64,000 nucleotides of DNA, taken from assembly GCA_039881145.1 (NCBI GenBank), contig JAYKKI010000074.1, positions 12,279,501 through 12,343,500 of the forward strand, written 5' to 3'. The notes beneath the pieces are model-generated. The model had not been told where the DNA came from and made no database searches. It worked only from the letters and a program-made list of their open reading frames with translations. This document shows, piece by piece, positions 1-12,490 of this stretch (position 1 is the first letter of the stretch; the number at the start of each line of letters is the position of its first letter). The stretch comes from Druceiella hillmani. Taxonomy: Eukaryota > Arthropoda > Insecta > Lepidoptera > Hepialidae. The translations under genes and the position numbers were made by a program.

Positions 1-1860
1 ATCCTTTCAAAGATGAAAGCATACGGATTTTTAATAATTAAAGCTGAAATGTTTACTTGTAATATTTCGGAAATATTTTAATTTTTTCAACATTTTTTTT
101 TAAATAATTCTATTCAAATGTTCCAGTGAGGGTACTAATTAAAAAAAATTCAATGATTTTCACTCTAAGATCCATTATTCTAATATTGTTGATAATTTTG
201 ATAATAAAATGAGATATGTACATTTAATATATATTTTCTTCGATATTTAAAAAAAATTGGTACGATTTCCTGTAGAAAATCATAATTTAATTAAATTATT
301 ATATTTTCAATATTATAGAAAAAAACGTTCAAAACAAGGATCGCAGGATCGATTTCATGTTAAAATTAGGAAATTATATAAAATGAAAACAGAAAACTAT
401 AAAATGGGACATACACATCTTAAGTATAGCATGATTATTTACTATTACTATTCTTAAATCAGAATATGAGCAAGGATTAAGGTATAATCTAGTGCGCATG
501 AATAAAAGTTCTTTGCAAAAAAAGGTTAGTCTTTTGTTACAAGTTTTAAAAGTATATGATACGATGAAAGATAAGTATGGTATTAAAGTAATTTTAGAAT
601 AAAGCTATAGAGTTTAAGTGTCTTGTTGGAATGAAAAAAATACATATACCATAAGAAGATTAACTCATAACATATTTATAAAAGTATGACTTAACATATC
701 TATAAAAGTTGTACTTAGGCAAAACGCTTATGAATAATTGAGGTATACGACGATGATCATCAGATGGTTTGAAATAATGTGCATAAAGCACCATCAATTA
801 ACGACTTTTTATTTATTCAGTCTTTATATATTTTTAAAATTTTTCCCAAACTTGCAATCACCTTGTTCTCTATCTGCTTTTTATAACACCAGGAAATCTC
901 CATATACAATTATTTTCAAATGCCAAAAAAGTCTTTTTCGTTTTTTGTCACAGCCCTCCTTAATTTCATCTTTCTTCCCTATTCCCAACTATTCTATTTT
1001 AAGGTTTGTCATTAATAGTCTTTGTCTAGTTTTACTTATGTAGTTTCCATATAGTAGATTTATAGATAGTAGATTTTATTCTGATATGTTTTTTTTAATT
1101 AAAGGTTTATAACTGATAAATATTGTAATAGGTTCAGAAATGTATTTTCGGGTTTTCTGCATTACTAATGTCTCATATTCAACTATTGCAATTGACTGAA
1201 AGCGTTTGATCATATAACAATAACTTCGTCAAATGTATAAAAATGTTATGTTGTTAAACGTGTATTAAAGTTTCAAATAAATCAATAAATACACTTGTCA
1301 CCTATTCAAAAAAGGGAGTTACTTTGCCTATTGTACGTTTCTAATCGATAAGAAAGAAAATGCATTTCATGTATACTAAAAAGATGACTATGAGTTAACA
1401 CTATTACCCATCGTATGCAGAAAAAGTCAACCTTAACAAAACATTACAGGTATTTACGAAATATCGAGAGAATACTATAGGAATGAAAAAAGAAGATTTT
1501 TCCTAGAAGACATATTGCAGTAATATATTGATGTTAATTTACTGCCGACCTATATAACCTACAAAATGTCAGAAGAAATATTTACCCAACAAAATATCAG
1601 CTGCAACTATCGACAATTTTTCGATCGAATCGACGCAAACACACCGTCGTTTGCTTCTATCTATAATGTGTGTTATATTTTTATAATTTTTGATAGTTTC
1701 GTATTTTTTATTCATTTAAACGCGCATGATCCATAACAAGTTTTGCTTAGGTTATTACAATTTTATTTTATTTCGTTACAAGTAAATATTCATTACATTT
1801 AAATCAAGATGTACAATAGGCAAAGTAACTCCCTTTTAGATAGGCTCAGCTTATATGTAC

Positions 1861-1862
<2 letters not shown>
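1..1862. other. AT-rich DNA, no gene seen
   Basis: The open frames here are short, AT-rich and show no family motif, no conserved residue pattern and no convincing splice signals. I regard them as chance frames. I saw no repeat arms or RNA gene. Confidence 0.6.
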
Positions 1863-1917
<55 letters not shown>

Positions 1918-1918
1918 A
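1863..1918. repeat. (TA)n / (CA)n microsatellite
   Basis: A run of about 22 TA dinucleotides passes directly into a short CA run. The same TA-to-CA composite occurs near 60.0 kb and, as TA then GT, near 52.1 kb, which suggests a common slippage history. Confidence 0.95.
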
Positions 1919-2298
1919 ACCTATATGTATACATATACACACACATGTATATACCTGGGTTTTTTTCCTGGGATTATTGTATTATTTTAAATCTAACGAT
2001 GTTTCATTAAGTTTTTTGACACATCGGAATTAAATATTTGTTTTATTAGTAATAAGGCATTACAAATATTAGAGACATAATAATTCTGTTCAAGATATAA
2101 GGAGCTATATAATAGGATGAAACCAATATTTGAAAATTGTTGAAACTGAAATATTTTATTAACTTCCTTGACACAGAATTTTAACAGTTTAATTTTCCCT
2201 TCATCTTTAGTATCAAAATTAGTTTTCTGTAAACCGATTTACCGACAACACTGTGTTTTCTTTTCTATCGACATTTAACTTTTAAATATTAATTCTAG

Positions 2299-2353
2299 GA
2301 GCCGCAAGCAGACTATGGGAAGGAATTAAAAATATTGGCCCTATTGGCGTCCA
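2299..2353 (+). CDS. candidate internal exon, product not recognised
   Basis: A 55-base block lies between an acceptor-like TTAATTCTAG and a strong donor, CCA|GTAAGTAA. It is clearly richer in G and C than its surroundings. Two of the three forward frames are open: one reads AASRLWEGIKNIGPIGV and the other QADYGKELKILALLAS. I recognise neither. The length and splice signals fit a small cassette exon of a large gene whose other exons lie outside the window, but a single short exon cannot be proven by eye. It could also be a chance match. Confidence 0.3.
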
Positions 2354-2885
2354 GTAAGTAATTTCAAATATTTATCAGTTCCCTTCGAGTGGTCTTCGAG
2401 TAATATATAATGTATAAAGGTGCTGTAACAATGATTAGTTCAAGTTTTGAAAAATAAATAGAACACCAAAGTTATATGTTGCATCTTTAGCTGATATTTA
2501 CATGTGCCATAAATAGAAACGTGTTAAATATTAATAACTCTAAACAACAAAGTGCATATAAACAAATTCCAGTCTTGCTCCGTAGCTTATTTGGCGAAAT
2601 GATAGCTTGCTTAGTTTATGTTTTAGGCGCAGATGTATTATTAGGAAAATAATTTTCAAATAAAATGTATAATTGCTTTTTTTCACATCGTGTCACTGAT
2701 GGTCATATGATTAAAATGCGAGTCAAAAATAAACTTCGTTAATGAATGTGGGTTATTGAAATTTGGGAATATTTGAGTGGCAGAATTCATGCAAGCTAAC
2801 ATCTTCTGGGCGTATTTGAAGTAACTTAAAATATTTTGTGTGTTTAATAAAATATATTCTCTATCAAACCTTAGCCTATGATATT
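2354..2885. other. no gene seen
   Basis: AT-rich DNA following the candidate exon. The minus-strand frame ending here runs into the tail of the Penelope-like repeat and shows no protein motif. Confidence 0.5.
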
Positions 2886-3057
2886 GAATATATTTGGCGT
2901 TAATTTTGTAGAAATTCATTATTCACAATTAAATGAAACAAAGATCAAAGATCAATCTTTGCTAATATCCCACCTGAAGATGTTGTAATACAACGAAACC
3001 TAGGTCGTGGTTAAATAAATTAAAGAAAGTAGAAATAATACTACATCACGTAGTTTC
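2886..3057 (+). mobile_element. Penelope-like repeat fragment with hammerhead motif (copy A)
   Basis: This is one of three loci (also 36.8 and 55.1 kb) sharing a hammerhead-like core followed by a tail of about 110 bases. Here the left part (about 2886-2935) is the reverse complement of the tail that lies downstream of the core in the other copies. The right part carries the core and the start of the tail in forward orientation. Long terminal sequences in inverted or tandem arrangement, each with a hammerhead motif, are a known feature of Penelope-like retroelements. No reverse transcriptase or GIY-YIG endonuclease is visible beside it, so the family assignment is an inference. Confidence 0.5.
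2969..3010 (+). ncRNA. hammerhead-ribozyme-like motif (type I, minimal stem III)
   Basis: In order: stem I strand CCAC; catalytic core CTGAAGA (2974-2980, fits CUGANGA); stem II GTTGT-AAT-ACAAC; GAAA (2995-2998); a very short stem III (C-C, loop TA, G-G); cleavage triplet GTC (3004-3006); stem I partner GTGG (3007-3010). Cleavage would fall after C3006. One extra T (2981) lies between the core and stem II. That is unusual and may weaken or abolish activity. Self-cleaving motifs with tiny stem III that act as dimers are known from Penelope-like elements. Confidence 0.5.
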
Positions 3058-3499
3058 ACTTTGCCTATGAGCAAATTTTATGTCGATTAGTATACTTTAG
3101 GATATCCGAATAAAAATAATACACCTAGGTTAATCAAAATATCTATTTGCACTTACTAAGTTATAAACAGGTGACCAAAATATTTGCTCCTTAAATCCAA
3201 AATTGAAGTCCATGTATAAATTCTCTAACTAAAAAATTGGACTAAAATATTTTAAAATGTGGCAATCTTCTTAAAATTTAATGTAAATAAAGGCATTCGG
3301 GCTTCCAATTTACGTAAGTATATTAAGTAAACGTCATATGATATATTTAACCATTGATTATAGTCTACTGAAAAATTAAATATTACATCAAACTTTTTAC
3401 TTTAGGAAAGAAATTTCTTTCTTAACTGATCAAAACACCTACGAGTAAACGTTGCTTTATGGTAACAGCATGGCATATTTTTTTATAAGTAAGTATATC

Positions 3500-4280
3500 G
3501 AGGAGAGCAGATACCAAATTCTTGACGAATTATATTTCTACTTGACATAGGTTATCAACCCTCAGTACACCTAAATCTGTCACGCACATTATGGTACGAA
3601 AAAGGCGCCGTGATTCGAATATCTATTAGCGTAGACGAATAATATATTTCTATGTATTCCTAAGTTTCGAGAGTAAAACGAAAATGGGAAATGCAAGCGA
3701 CATTTCGTCATAGGATTACATAACCTGGTAGACGTATTTTACTTTGACTGTTACTCCTTTGATCACTTCCTATAATTGTAATGTATTTAATGTAACTTTT
3801 CTTTTTAACAAGGAGAAAAAATGTAGGATTTCCGATTGTCTGTAGGAACTAAAGAATATTATTATTTTGAGACTGTGAACGCTATGTACTTCTAAACTAT
3901 GATAAACGAAAATTAATAACAAAAAAAAAATTAGACCCTTGTGAATAATTACACTTGCAGCATACAGTATTGCAGTTTCACTATTCAAGAAATAAATAGA
4001 TAAAAAGACACAAGATCATTTCTCGTCATGTTTAATAATATTTTTCTTCCCCATATTACCTATTTTATTAACAATGTATTTATAGGCAAGCATTTATATA
4101 ATACACACCTAATAAAAAGGTACCTTTTTATATTTATATTAAATATAGGTAATATGCCTAACCTGGACGTATTTGATTTCTTGTGAATTTTAGATGTCAA
4201 ATTATATGAACATTGAATATACTCTTGGCACTCTGATCCAATAAAAAAATTTATAACTAAAACGTTATTTTGACGGGCAT
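3500..4280 (+). repeat. old dispersed or duplicated repeat, copy 1
   Basis: Shares a degenerate but collinear set of blocks with 11490-12490, 17095-17540 and 25620-26010, all in the same orientation. The best-conserved block is around GGATTACATAAC (3713), preceded by an ACGAAAAAGG block near 3596 and a GTAGAC block. Homology to copy 2 continues about 500 bases further (GGCAAGCATTTAT near 4085 against GGGAAGCGTTTCT near 12319, then GGTAATATGC in both). No coding capacity is seen. Confidence 0.5.
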
Positions 4281-4289
4281 ATGGTAACA

Positions 4290-5280
4290 TCCAATTACTA
4301 GTCCTAACCGATCGCCAGATAATTTAGCTTTACAAAATGTTTACATCGCTTGACAAATTATGAAACTATTTGATAAAGAATTTCGTTTTAAACGTTTATT
4401 CAGATGTGGCTTGTTCTTGTCTTGTTTTCGCTTCCGAGCTTTCGATCTCACTTTATGAGCTTGCAAAATAAAATACGTGTTCGATATTTTCGTCAAGTTA
4501 ATTAACTCTATTTTACTTGTCAATATTCTTTTTTACCGATTTCTTATTAATACTTTATTTACCGATTTCTTATTAATACATACATCCCAAAATCACACCG
4601 TAAGAGGACCAATAAAGCTTAATAATTTTCTGACACACTTTTATAAGCAAGGACACAAGGATATTAATGAAGCAAGCTGCTAAATAAAACTTCCAATAAG
4701 GATTGAATAAAAAACCTACTAAAAATCCCATCATGGACAATTATTGAATAAGATGCGGTAAAATTACAAGCAGGAAATTGTGAATATTTGTCGAAATTTT
4801 ATAAAAAGACATCCAGTTATTTTGATTAGAACAATAACAAACCATCATGAAATCTGTTTTGAACAAAAATCTGTTTTTTTTTATCTGACCGCAATATTTA
4901 AGTTATCATACCATTTCATCAGCAGAAAAACGTATTACATGGATTCTAGATAATGTCCCAATTACATATCACTATCTGTCTATAATTACGTGACATTTGC
5001 TAACATTGCATCAGTATATACTGATGCATATATTCACGTGGGATGCAAGCTTTTGGTCTAATTTAATTTTATTTCAGAAAAACCACTCGGTAGAGAAAAT
5101 AATTCCGTATCATATGGTATTCCTAATAAAAATGCTTTTTAGGTAGGACTTAAATTAATAGTAGAGAAAAATATTTTCGAGAAGCGGGTATTTATTCATT
5201 AAAATCAGATAATATTACCAAACAAGAAAGTTCTTTCTGAACCAGTAGTTGCTCAAGATCGTTCTGAATATTTTATGCTA
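4290..5280. other. no gene seen; 22-bp palindrome at 5007-5028
   Basis: AT-rich DNA. The only structure is a perfect 22-base palindrome (TGCATCAGTAT and its complement) at 5007-5028, with CACGTG nearby at 5036. A short direct repeat (ACCGATTTCTTATTAATAC, twice) occurs near 4540-4580. Confidence 0.5.
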
Positions 5281-5289
5281 ACAGATGCG

Positions 5290-5460
5290 ACTACGTTGAC
5301 TATTACGTTGCCATTACGTTGACTACTTCTGACTTAATGCCTTAAGACGAATTAATAGAAATTAGAGAAGACAGCTGTTGGAATCACTTACCTAATGATA
5401 AATCGATTGGGTTTAAAAATAATATAACACTATCAGATTTAAGAAAGGAGTAGCTTTTAT
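5290..5460 (+). pseudogene. possible hAT (ZBED-type) transposase C-terminal scrap
   Basis: One forward frame reads DELIEIREDSCWNHL, which resembles the segment (D/E)xLIELxxDxxLKxxF near the C-terminus of ZBED-type hAT transposases. A stop precedes it and another ends it. The match is short, no further domain is seen, and it could be coincidence. Confidence 0.25.
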
Positions 5461-6284
5461 AGAACATAATTAAAGTAAGTTCTACGTAAGTATTACACCT
5501 CGACACAATTCCTATATGCAAAATTTATTCAATGTCATGAAACAATTTATGCTCAAGGTATGTAGATATAATATTGACAGGCATCTGACACATGGGTTTA
5601 GATCAATGTTAAATCTTAAGTAATCAATTTTTCTATGAAGGACAATTAATACAATAAACCGCGTAATAAGATTCTGTATCCGTAAGGAAATAAAATATTT
5701 CTGCGAGACTTCGTTTACATATATTATAAGGTAAGTTTCGTCAAGTGAGATTATAAAAAAAATTTACGCATTCATTTTCTCTAAACCAACTAAAGAAAAT
5801 AAAATAAGTTGCAGAAAATCAATTACAGAAATGTTGCTGACTGCATACATTTTCAAAATTTGATACCTATTCAAGGCTTATTTATCTTATTAATTAGAAA
5901 ATGAATTGAAATCTATCTCCTAAATAAGATAATCAAAGTGATTAAATTACTAAAGGTTATCGATTAAAATTATTACAAATTATGTAGAACGTAAAACAAA
6001 TGCAGTAATAGACTCATCGTATAAATTTCAAAGATATTTAAAAAAAAATTTTAAAAAAATTAGTTACGAACAAACCAAAAATATTTATGCCATAAATGAC
6101 ATTATGAGATAAAATGTGAATACATTTTGAAATTAAGTGACACCGCTTTCCCCTTTATATTAAACTTATAGCTATAATTTAATACTTTTTCAACTAAAGT
6201 ATTCACGCCATCAAATTACCGACGATTTGTGGACATATGAACAATTGAAACAACAAACAAAATAATTGTCAAATAAAACATTCC
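5461..6284. other. no gene seen
   Basis: AT-rich, with many stops in all frames. There is a donor-like GGTAAGTTTC near 5730 but no coding-like sequence beside it. Confidence 0.5.
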
Positions 6285-6450
6285 ATGAAATTTGTAATTA
6301 AACTTTTCACGACAATCTCGGTAGGCCAATTAAAAACGTTTGGGAATGTGTTGATTGCGTTACACGAGCATTCGGTTAGCGGCCAACACAGTGTCCCCTC
6401 GCTTTAATTAGCGTAGCGAGTTGGCGGCATATCGTTTATGTTAACAAAAG
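6285..6450. other. CpG-richer island with inverted motif, possible conserved non-coding element
   Basis: About 160 bases with a clearly different base composition: several CG dinucleotides, CTCGCTTTAATTAGCG and TAGCGAG forming a partial inverted motif around a TAATTA homeodomain-type site. No frame stays open throughout. I infer a regulatory element or a remnant of foreign sequence; sequence alone cannot distinguish these. Confidence 0.25.
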
Positions 6451-7630
6451 GGACCCATATAATTTAAACAATATTATAAAGTACACTGGTATTAAATTCC
6501 AGTCTGTTCATTGATGAATAGACGTTGATAGCATGACAAGACCATTTTAGGAAAAGACTAGAATAACTTGACATGGATTGTCATGTGTCTGTGAATAAAT
6601 TTTAATCCATGATTCAAATTAAAAGGGAAAAAATTTAATCCATAAACCCTTGACTAAAGTTCTATTGCTTATTGGGCAAGAAATTACTATTAATCGTGTG
6701 TCTCCTTGTAGTCATGATTGATTTATTAACATGGATCGGATTTTTAAAGGTCGTTATAGAGCCGGACTGTAAACTTAACGTTGCCTGATTTGTTATGAAT
6801 TAAATTAAAATTGAGTTAAGAAAACTCGGATTAAAACCATATTAAAAATAATCCTACAATCCAGTGATGAAAAACATCGGCATTCTTTGAGTATGTGAAA
6901 CTAAGTATGTGTATGATAATTGTGAGATTTAAGTATGTGTATGATAATTGTCTAATTCCTCTGTAGGACACTTTCAACAAAACGAGACAAGATACTTTTT
7001 CATTTTGTAATTAGTTGCTTGATTTACTATAATTTACAATATATTGTGCACTCACCGGACGAATGGTGGGCATCGGCTACGTACCCAGAATTGTTCCGAT
7101 CAAATCTTCACTATGTCGAACAATTTTAAATCAAATACACTACTACCCCGATACTTTTGTTTTGTGTCTGAAAGAAATACTGGCTCAAACTTTTTTATAG
7201 GCTGAAAGATAGATTAATTTACTTAAAGATACGCGGATACACGATATGCGAGCACCTTTAAAAAAAATAGTGTAATAACTTGTCACTACAAGTGCCCGCT
7301 CCAAGTGCATTTAACAAATCAGTCGTGTTTTTTATAATAATTACTTTTATTTATATAAAATAGATCACGTTGTAACAACAATTGTTTTTATTTTTAGTTT
7401 TTCGGTTTCAGTTCAATTCTTTTTTAAATCATTTCATATATTTCTGTTTTTTTTGCTCGTTATGATTTTAGATTTTTTTCGTAATCATCTCGATTGGTTT
7501 TTAATTACGATTTGCTTGTTTTTACGCTAAGTTTCCTTCCCTATTTGATTGTGTGTTCGGAGACTACTTGGATAATTTTGTATTTTTTGAGCATTAGTGT
7601 TGTAATATTTCATACAGGCTATGGCATGAA
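6451..7630. other. no gene seen
   Basis: Only a tandem pair of 22-base units (TAAGTATGTGTATGATAATTGT, period 29) at about 6902-6952 stands out. Confidence 0.5.
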
Positions 7631-7639
7631 CTTAAGCTA

Positions 7640-8240
7640 GTAGAGAAACAATTAGAATATAAATTGAAGATTGCCGTGAACTGGAGTACACTGACATAAT
7701 ATTTATATGTGAAGTTTGTAATGTTGCATGTAGAATATCCCAGAAGTCACAGGTGGAAAGACATCTGAACAATAACAGGCTTAAGAAACGAGGATCTACA
7801 TATTGACTGGTTTTAATTACAATTTGATTATGACAATTATTTGTGCAAATATACATTGGGTAAAAATTAATAACATTCATTTTCGATTTTTTTTTAAAGT
7901 TTTGCGTTGGTCAACACATCTCTGAAGAGCCTGCTTTAAGAAAATCATTTCTCAACAAAATGTACGAAGAAAAGATTATACAGATATGAGAGAAACTATG
8001 CGCTGGACATATTTGGGTTTCTGTGGACAAAACTGCTGAAGTTTTAGGGACGGAAAATTTATCACTTAATTATTATAAGCTTGAAAATAAACGAACCTTG
8101 GACTTGGTAATTATTGGCCTCAGAAATTAAGCTAATCGTTATCGGAACAACAATTTTTGACCTTTTTAAAACGGATTAAAATGGCTATGGCAAGATGATG
8201 TTGAGAAAAAAATTTGAAGAAATGATTATTTTGACTAATG
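7640..8240 (+). pseudogene. hAT-like transposase relic with BED-type zinc finger
   Basis: Two blocks in forward orientation belong to a hAT-like family common in insects and often labelled CGG triplet repeat-binding protein 1-like. The first (7693-7804) reads FICEVCNVACRISQ then VERHLNNNRLKK, with a C-x2-C pair and a downstream H typical of the BED-like finger of this family. The second (about 7900-8130, in another frame) reads EEPALRKSFLNKMYEEK, a stop, then HIWVSVDKTAEVLG. That is the region where the family carries its first catalytic aspartate in a WxSxDETTD-like context; here the following residues have changed. Several stops and a frameshift show it is dead. Only the N-terminal half is present. 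No terminal repeats or target duplication were identified. Confidence 0.6.
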
Positions 8241-10650
8241 TTTCCGGGTAATAAATGCTTTGCGGGTAATAAAATTAAGGGGAAGTACCACCATGAGCGA
8301 CATTAGATACAAAAGCACCATAAAATTACTAAAATAATCAGAAAAATGTTTAAAGATGTCGACAAGTTTACGAATAATACTTAAAAGTATTTTTGGAAGC
8401 ATCATTTAGGGTCCAAGTATTTATAATTATGTATCATAATATTCAGTTACCGCCATAATCCGTGATTACTCGTTTGGGTAAGCTATTTCAGTTAAGCAAG
8501 GTTACCAATTATTTAAATAGTCGCACAAATGCCTCAAGTGTAAGACATTAACAAGAAAACAAGTTTTATTTTAAATATCCATTTCATCTCAAGGCATTCT
8601 AAAATAATTACGTAATTAATAAAACAATTAGAGTCGCCTAAAATTAATTTTCAGCATACAATACAAAAATTAACCAAAATAAAAATATATATCACAAGTC
8701 TTGAAGGGACCTGAGACTCTATTTGAAAAGGAAAACAAAGACAGTCTTAACAAGAAATCCAGATTTCACAAATATCAAAGAAATAACACCAAAACTGGGC
8801 ACACAATTAAATTAGTACACCGATATTCCAATAAACGCATTCCGGTTTTGCTCCTGAATGTGAACGCTCGTTTTTTACATACAAATATTATAAATATTTG
8901 TGTGTATAAACAAGCATATGACGTAAAGAGGAATAAATTTACCAATGACAATTTATAAAAATTGCTTGCTGTTAATTTTCATAGTAAAGAAATTTAAAGT
9001 TTTTATTTCCAAATTTTTTTTCCGCTTATATATTTATATATTTATGTGAAATATCGAGAGTCTCATTTGTATCAAAATATTTACTGAATTGCTTATTTAA
9101 TATGATTGTTTATGTTATAATCGTAGTAATTAAGCCAAATTTTCAATTAAACACGAAAAGAAGATGTTGTTGTCTGTTTTATTCTTATATTTTTTGTAAT
9201 GGAATCTGAAAGAGCTTATAATTTTTTAAAATTTTTGCATGTCATTTAATAGTTTGTTCTTAATATAAAAATAAAAAAATTAATTTTGAACTCTAATTTT
9301 TTTTCAGTTTTGCTTGTTTATTGGATATATTGATGTACCTGATGTCAAAATTCTGTCACTATTAAATATGTTTATATAGAAAAATGAAATTGTTCTTTTT
9401 TATGTTGCCTAATTATGATTTAATATCTTTAAGTGTTGTAGGTACTAGATAGTAAAATCTTACTCTCGAAATCTACAAAACGGGTTTAAGATAATCGAGA
9501 TAAATGTCAAAATCCAGTGCCGGGACACAAAGTTTTATCACGACTGGATGCCCTAAATTCCAAACCATTCACAACTCACTGATATAGTTTAGTTAATTTT
9601 TAAAGCGGAAATCTCTGTTTAATTTTTGCCCATTTAATATGTTCATTGTCTTTGAATTATTTGCATCTTTTCCTCTAATTTACTTTAGTCACTATCTTAT
9701 ACTCAATATTTCCTCATTAGACTTATAATTTCTCTAAATGCGGCGTATAGAAACTCTTGGTTATTTTTTGGTAATAAGTTATTACATATTTTTTCTTTTT
9801 GATGTTAAACAAATTATGACTAAATTTCTATAGTAAATTGACTAAATGTTTTCACTGTATCTAGAAATAATGTCATTGACTTTAATATTCTTATAGTTCA
9901 CGAAATGGACAAGTGACTGAGAAATAAATAAAAGATTTTATTCATTATTTCTCCAAGTGGAGAGTCCATTTATGGCGCTTTTTAGACAGGGCAAACAAGT
10001 AAGACAAATTAATTCTTGCATTGCATAGCAGATATTTTTTGAACAATAAAAATATTAAATATTTCTAAAACTTAACTTTTTAAAAAAAAATTTCACAAGG
10101 CTGAAAATATTTAGTCATAAAATTAAAAATAGGGACTGTAAATAAAATCTCTCATCAAAAATTCCATAAAGCAACACTCATATTAAAATTTATTTACGAG
10201 CAGGAGTTATTATTTGATAACTGTTTTCAAAAATGGTTTGAGTAATATCCATTTTTACAATTAAACCATTTATTTGAAAAAAATTTCAATGGTTAAAATT
10301 TATTAGGTGATCAGTAGATTACATAAATTTACAGCTTATTCGGGCCCTCGTATGTTCCAAAAATCACTTCTTGCTGATCAGATTAAGAAATAACGTATTC
10401 TTCTTTCATTTTTATTTAAATTTGATTTAACTGTCAAATAAATTGAGTTACGATGTTTATATAGTCATGGCCCATAGTTTGAATTGTGATTTTTGTTTTG
10501 GGTTATTTAAACTTTGTAATTTACAAATAAAACGGGAAAAATATTAGAAAACAAAGAAATTTGAATTTTAAATCTAATGTTGATTTATTTTTCTATAAAG
10601 TTAGTGGCATACGGTCGATAAAGATATAAATACTAAATACTAATGGAAAA
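8241..10650. other. AT-rich DNA, no gene recognised
   Basis: Contains one 85-codon forward frame (8701-8958), lysine- and asparagine-rich with no recognisable motif. I do not call it a gene. Nothing else stands out. Confidence 0.45.
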
Positions 10651-10700
10651 AAACTATTTAAAGTGTATATATATATATATATATACACTTTAAATAGTTT
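10651..10700. repeat. perfect 50-bp palindrome with TA core
   Basis: AAACTATTTAAAGTG, then a TA tract, then the exact complement of the left arm. Both 25-base arms match without a mismatch. As DNA it could extrude a cruciform; as RNA it would form a 25-bp hairpin. It may be a small inverted duplication seeded by the TA tract. Confidence 0.9.
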
Positions 10701-11489
10701 TATATATATATGTAGGTCATAATTATGATATGAAAAAGATCGGCAGGGCTAATGCACAAGTATGGAATACACATATTGATGCGTTTTCGCATACTAATTG
10801 TTATACGCCCCTATGTCAATGATGTTAGATAATAACGTGCACCTTATTCTTGGTTTCGTTACATTACTTCTCCGCTCCATTCATGACGTTGTTTGAACGG
10901 AACTGAAAAGTTTTTTAATGAATCAGAAAATTTTCCGTTGTATTTAGGAAAATGTTCAAAATTGTTAAAAATAGACTTAACTTCCTATCCAAGAGAGTTC
11001 TATTCTTATGTATTTATGAATGCACTAATTCTCCATAATACACATGGTTTAATTAAGATAAGAACTCGCACTTACTATTTTGTGATTAAATATATTATCA
11101 TCAATTTCACGACTTTTTTCTTCTTACAATTTAATATTTATATATTTATAATATTTATTTATTTTACTCACTATTCAAAAGAGTAAATGTCTCCAATTAA
11201 GTACATCAACTAAACTATCTTATTGAAAATATTTAAATATGTGCACATCTCTTTAGGATGAAATCAAAATATATGCTGGTTTTAAATTTAATAATAAAAC
11301 ATCAATAAATCAAAACGAGCATTTAAGCGTTAAATGTGATCAGTTTAGGAATCAAATATTACATATGAATAATGTATCAAATTACATTTTCTTTTATATA
11401 CGGCTCGAAAACATCTCTTTTCCCCACAGACAATTCTAATATCCATGAAAACGATAAAAGTATGAAGAAATCGTATTGAAGAAAGTAGA

Positions 11490-12490
11490 TGCCAAATCAT
11501 AGATTAGTTAAATGTCTTCTTAGTACTTGGCTAATAAGATACGCATATATAACTTCCGTATGGACAAACCTGTTACGTACATTCCGGTACGAATTAGACA
11601 CTGTGATACAAGTACCTTTTGCAAATGTCTTATGAATGCATTCGTAAATTTGTAGGCCAGAGTAAAATGAAAACTTGAAATGTGAAGATTGTGAGGAAAA
11701 ATCAAAGGAGATTTAACGCAACATTGTTTCCTAGGGTTACATAATCTAGCAGACATGTTTTATCTTAACTGCTACTGTTTTGATAAATTCCTATTTTGCG
11801 ATGTTTCGACAACGACTTGTCAGTATAAATGGCTCACTATAGTAACAAGATATCAATTTATCTAGAAGGTAATGTAGCGGAATGCAACCTAAACGAACAT
11901 GACTTTATTATGTATTATTTTAAAGAAGCGAATAACAAAAAAGTATGTTTAATTTTAACAGCTCGATTCGAAACGTTTTTTATTATATAGTAATTAATTC
12001 GTTATTAAAACTTTATTCTATTTACAATTGCTTTATTTAAAATTGAATTGATAAATGCTACAAAAATTTAAACTTCATCATAAACAAAAGGAGATATCAA
12101 TACATACGTAAGAAAATATTTACTTTACCACTCGATATGACTAATTTTTATAGCAAAAATATAAGACCTAATTATCGCAATAAAAAAAATATCATAACTT
12201 TATTCATACTGCAGTTTTATGACTTAATGGGAAATCTTTCGTCAAAAACAGAATATTTTACTTCATATTTGTTATTGTTTTTCCTACATTGTTTATTTTA
12301 ATTATAACATCTTGATTGGGAAGCGTTTCTACAATATGCACCTAATCAAAAATATAACCACAAAGAGACTTAATTAATATCGATGGTAATATGCTCAGTC
12401 TAAATGTATTTGATGCAGTATCGACTCCTCGTATGGGTTTGTATTTGAATACACTAACCAAGAATATATCATTCAATAAAGAAATAATAA
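11490..12490 (+). repeat. old dispersed or duplicated repeat, copy 2
   Basis: Blocks match copy 1 (3500-4280) in the same order: AGTAGATGCCAAAT (about 11487), TACATTCCGGTACGA, GGGTTACATAATCT (11734), AAGCGTTTCTACAATATGCACCTAAT (near 12320) and GGTAATATGC (near 12384). The central 350 bases also match copies 3 and 4. The longer collinear match to copy 1 argues for an old segmental duplication of roughly 8 kb spacing, although a long mobile element with two copies would look the same. The minus-strand 78-codon frame here is not convincing as a gene. Confidence 0.5.
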
